From: Tenacibaculum soleae
GTDB taxonomy: Bacteria; Bacteroidota; Bacteroidia; Flavobacteriales; Flavobacteriaceae
Assembly (NCBI RefSeq): GCF_001693415.1
Contig: NZ_MAKX01000001.1
Coordinates: 186,300 to 250,299, forward strand
DNA: 64,000 bases
Direction: 5' to 3'
Shown here: positions 62,121 to 64,000 of the stretch, piece after piece
Layout of the letters: the number at the start of each line of letters is the position of its first letter
How positions within the stretch are numbered: the stretch's first letter is position 1
Notes under the pieces: generated by a model
What the model was told of the DNA's origin: nothing
Databases searched by the model: none
The model's input: only the letters and a program-made list of their open reading frames with translations
Made by a program: the position numbers and the translations under genes

Positions 62121-63465
62121 CCTGTTTTAACAGTTGATAGAAATAACTTTGTGGAGAATTTTTAAAACAAATAGAAATTGTTATTTTATTTTTATTTGTC
62201 ACAAAAGCCTCCAACTTCTTAACTGATTGTAAATATCTATTAAATGTAATAGATGTGTTTTTACTTGTTTTAAGATAGTTTTCAGCATCAAAAGAAAAGG
62301 AAAATTTATGCTGTTTATCACTCATAAAGTTAGGCGATTTTTCTCTATTAGAATACAACACCAATTCGTTCGGTCTATTTTTTACATATGTTTTAAAAAG
62401 AGGGTTTACTACTAGCAAACTATCGTTAGCCACATACTTAATTGCTTGTTTATTGTATAAATAGTTAAAAAAATTATTACCCCCAAACTTAACCTTAAGA
62501 TCTGGTTTTATTGTTTCTTGAATAGTTGTTTTTGCTACTTTATTAAAATCATCGTCATACTCGTACGTTACTATGGTATCTTTTTGATTGATAAAAGATG
62601 TTATTACTGCATCAACCTCTCCGTTCCAATGTTTTTTTATCGAATCTAACGATAGCGTTGTTAATTTTTTAACCTTGTTTTTTTGTTCATTTTTCACAAA
62701 ACCAAAAAGCAATTCTTTATTTATTTTTGCTGAAATATGCGCTAAAGATTCAATATTATGCCGAGCTTTATATGGTAAAAAAAAGTCTGTATCATTATTT
62801 AAATTACCTAAAAAAAACAACTTATTTTTAGCAATACCTAATTCAATAAAACCATCTTTTTTGGTGGCTATTACTATAAGATTATCTGTTTTTTTAAGAT
62901 AATCTATAACTTTATTTTTTTCAGGTAAATAGCTATTCTTTTTTAAAATAAAATCAAGGATATGAGTTATATCTTTCTCATTATTAAAATCAAACAACAG
63001 TTTTAGTTCATTGTTTTGCACAATACAACTAAAGTTATTTCGCGTAAAAAAAGTAACATTTTTCGAATATTGTTTTTTGATGAAATTTTCTTGCTCTAAA
63101 AAAGCCAGCAACTTTTGTTTATCATCAATTTTAATTGCACTACTAATCCAACTATTTTTTAAATTATTATGATTTGTATAGCAAAAAATATCTGTAGGAA
63201 TATCTACCGCATCTAACAATGATGTCTTACTCTTACTAGTGTTTGTTTTAATTGTTTTTTTACTGGATGAAAAATACAAAAAAGGATGTTTTACAACATC
63301 CTTTAATATTTTATATTCTATTTTTCGTAAGTTAACACGAACAACCACATCTGCATAAGCAGGTATTGTATTCGCTATATTTACAGTTGGATTATATCTA
63401 AAATACCCAACTGTAAACAAAACACCGACTATAATTAAAACAGTAAAAACTACTTTTTTTAGCAT
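62098..63465 (-). CDS. uncharacterised membrane-anchored protein
   Basis: I do not recognise a family. The 455-residue product has an N-terminal transmembrane or signal segment (VVFTVLIIVGVLFTVGYF) and then a long hydrophilic part rich in Lys, Asn and Ser, with only scattered hydrophobic strands, so it is probably exported and anchored. It starts 4 bases after the stop of the gene upstream, hence co-transcribed. The 3' end overlaps the DUF3667 gene by 23 bases on the opposite strand. Confidence 0.78.
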   Translation of the reverse strand: MLKKVVFTVLIIVGVLFTVGYFRYNPTVNIANTIPAYADVVVRVNLRKIEYKILKDVVKHPFLYFSSSKKTIKTNTSKSKTSLLDAVDIPTDIFCYTNHNNLKNSWISSAIKIDDKQKLLAFLEQENFIKKQYSKNVTFFTRNNFSCIVQNNELKLLFDFNNEKDITHILDFILKKNSYLPEKNKVIDYLKKTDNLIVIATKKDGFIELGIAKNKLFFLGNLNNDTDFFLPYKARHNIESLAHISAKINKELLFGFVKNEQKNKVKKLTTLSLDSIKKHWNGEVDAVITSFINQKDTIVTYEYDDDFNKVAKTTIQETIKPDLKVKFGGNNFFNYLYNKQAIKYVANDSLLVVNPLFKTYVKNRPNELVLYSNREKSPNFMSDKQHKFSFSFDAENYLKTSKNTSITFNRYLQSVKKLEAFVTNKNKITISICFKNSPQSYFYQLLKQASTKQKR

Positions 63466-63469
63466 CTAA

Positions 63470-64000
63470 TTACTTTGCTATATCATTAATAATTTTAAAC
63501 AATAATTGTAACGTATTTTCATCTTTTCCTTTGGTATTTAATCGTAATTCAGATGAAATTTTATTTCCTTTTAATTTTGACACTCTAAAACTAACATCTT
63601 TAACATTAGCTTTTGAGATACCTGCCATTTTTTTCTCATCTCTTCCAAACCATTCAGTTGGCATATTTTTAATTAAAGCATTAACATCAGTATAAATAAC
63701 ACTTGAGTTTCTTTTTATTAATTTACCGTGTTTAGTTGCTTTATAATTTATCCTACCAGCTTCAATATTAACAGCTCTTACTTTTGATGTTGTTATATAC
63801 AACACATCGTTTTTAATTACTGCATATATATTAAAAGGAATATCTTTACTTTTTTTAATAAATTCAAAAACATTGTTAGATACAGTTACAGTTTTGTGTT
63901 TTTGACCTAATTTAAATATTTTAGTTAATAATTCTTTTTCTTCTGAACCAATCATTAACGTAAAATCTGGCACTACTGTTTTTTTAGTTTTTGTTACCTC
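63470..64000 (-). CDS. uncharacterised protein, N-terminus outside window
   Basis: The frame is open through the right edge, so the 177 codons seen are the C-terminal part of a longer gene. A GTG at 63973 is possible but I see no reason to prefer it. The visible part contains TLMIGSEEKELLTKIFKLG and a C-terminal LQLLFKIINDIAK, with beta-strand-like segments between. It vaguely resembles the C-terminus of DUF4836-type Bacteroidota proteins, but I could not confirm this. It lies 4 bases before the 455-residue protein gene. Confidence 0.7.
   Translation of the reverse strand, partial: EVTKTKKTVVPDFTLMIGSEEKELLTKIFKLGQKHKTVTVSNNVFEFIKKSKDIPFNIYAVIKNDVLYITTSKVRAVNIEAGRINYKATKHGKLIKRNSSVIYTDVNALIKNMPTEWFGRDEKKMAGISKANVKDVSFRVSKLKGNKISSELRLNTKGKDENTLQLLFKIINDIAK

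Noticed and set aside
1..64000. tRNA genes, insertion sequences, CRISPR arrays and phage genes
   Set aside because: I looked for cloverleaf-type clusters, transposase motifs, terminal repeats and regular direct repeats and found none.

Overview
The window is AT-rich chromosomal DNA from a member of the Bacteroidota, most likely a marine Flavobacteriaceae (Tenacibaculum- or Polaribacter-like; this genus-level guess is inference). Support comes from the combination of an alternative complex III (act) operon joined to cytochrome oxidase genes, a sodium-pumping NADH:quinone reductase, a type IX secretion plug-type protein, several families largely confined to this phylum (DUF2480, DUF3078, DUF3667, DUF4197, DUF5522), and promoter boxes of the Bacteroidota type (TTTG, then TAnnTTTG). 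It is dense, ordinary chromosome. I see no tRNA, rRNA, insertion sequence, phage or CRISPR array.

Layout. 1-5320: a minus-strand operon ruvB, a 437-residue membrane protein, a SulP anion transporter and an MBL-fold/rhodanese protein cut by the left edge. 5480-7024: small lipoproteins and a DUF5522 protein. 7037-11503: histidine degradation genes hutH and hutU with a divergent LysR regulator whose promoter region is full of TTGATAACT half-sites. 11561-16145: a small HExxH protein, a fused acyl-CoA mutase (IcmF) and a peroxiredoxin-like protein. 16226-19063: a GbsR-type regulator with three small membrane proteins (two of them paralogous), divergent from an ECF sigma factor with a membrane partner. 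19116-21230: recQ.

21428-32793 is one eight-gene respiratory operon (actABCDEF, coxB, coxA), with a divergent SPOR-domain gene. 33440-36349: a PurF-type amidotransferase and a PfkB kinase. 36423-40644: sufE, sufT, DUF2480, two tandem DUF3078 outer membrane proteins and a CNNM/CorC-like protein. 40716-48734: two repeated tonB-receptor cassettes and a third, receptor-less tonB. 49030-52970: hflX, a decayed uracil-DNA glycosylase gene, a 33-residue peptide gene, a small protein with a nuclease-like core and a DEAD-box helicase. 53167-59199: the nqrABCDEF operon. 59357-64000: a T9SS plug-type protein, apaG, a DUF3667 protein and two converging uncharacterised genes, the last cut by the right edge.

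Functionally the window joins the two ends of a marine respiratory chain: Nqr oxidises NADH and pumps sodium, menaquinol passes electrons to alternative complex III, and the adjacent aa3-type oxidase reduces oxygen. The least explained items are the tonB-receptor cassettes whose TonB-like proteins carry cleavable-looking signal peptides instead of an evident membrane anchor, the 33-residue amphipathic peptide with its own terminator, the GbsR-linked paralogous membrane pair, and a recurring promoter layout in which the -7 box ends only 4-7 bases before the start codon.
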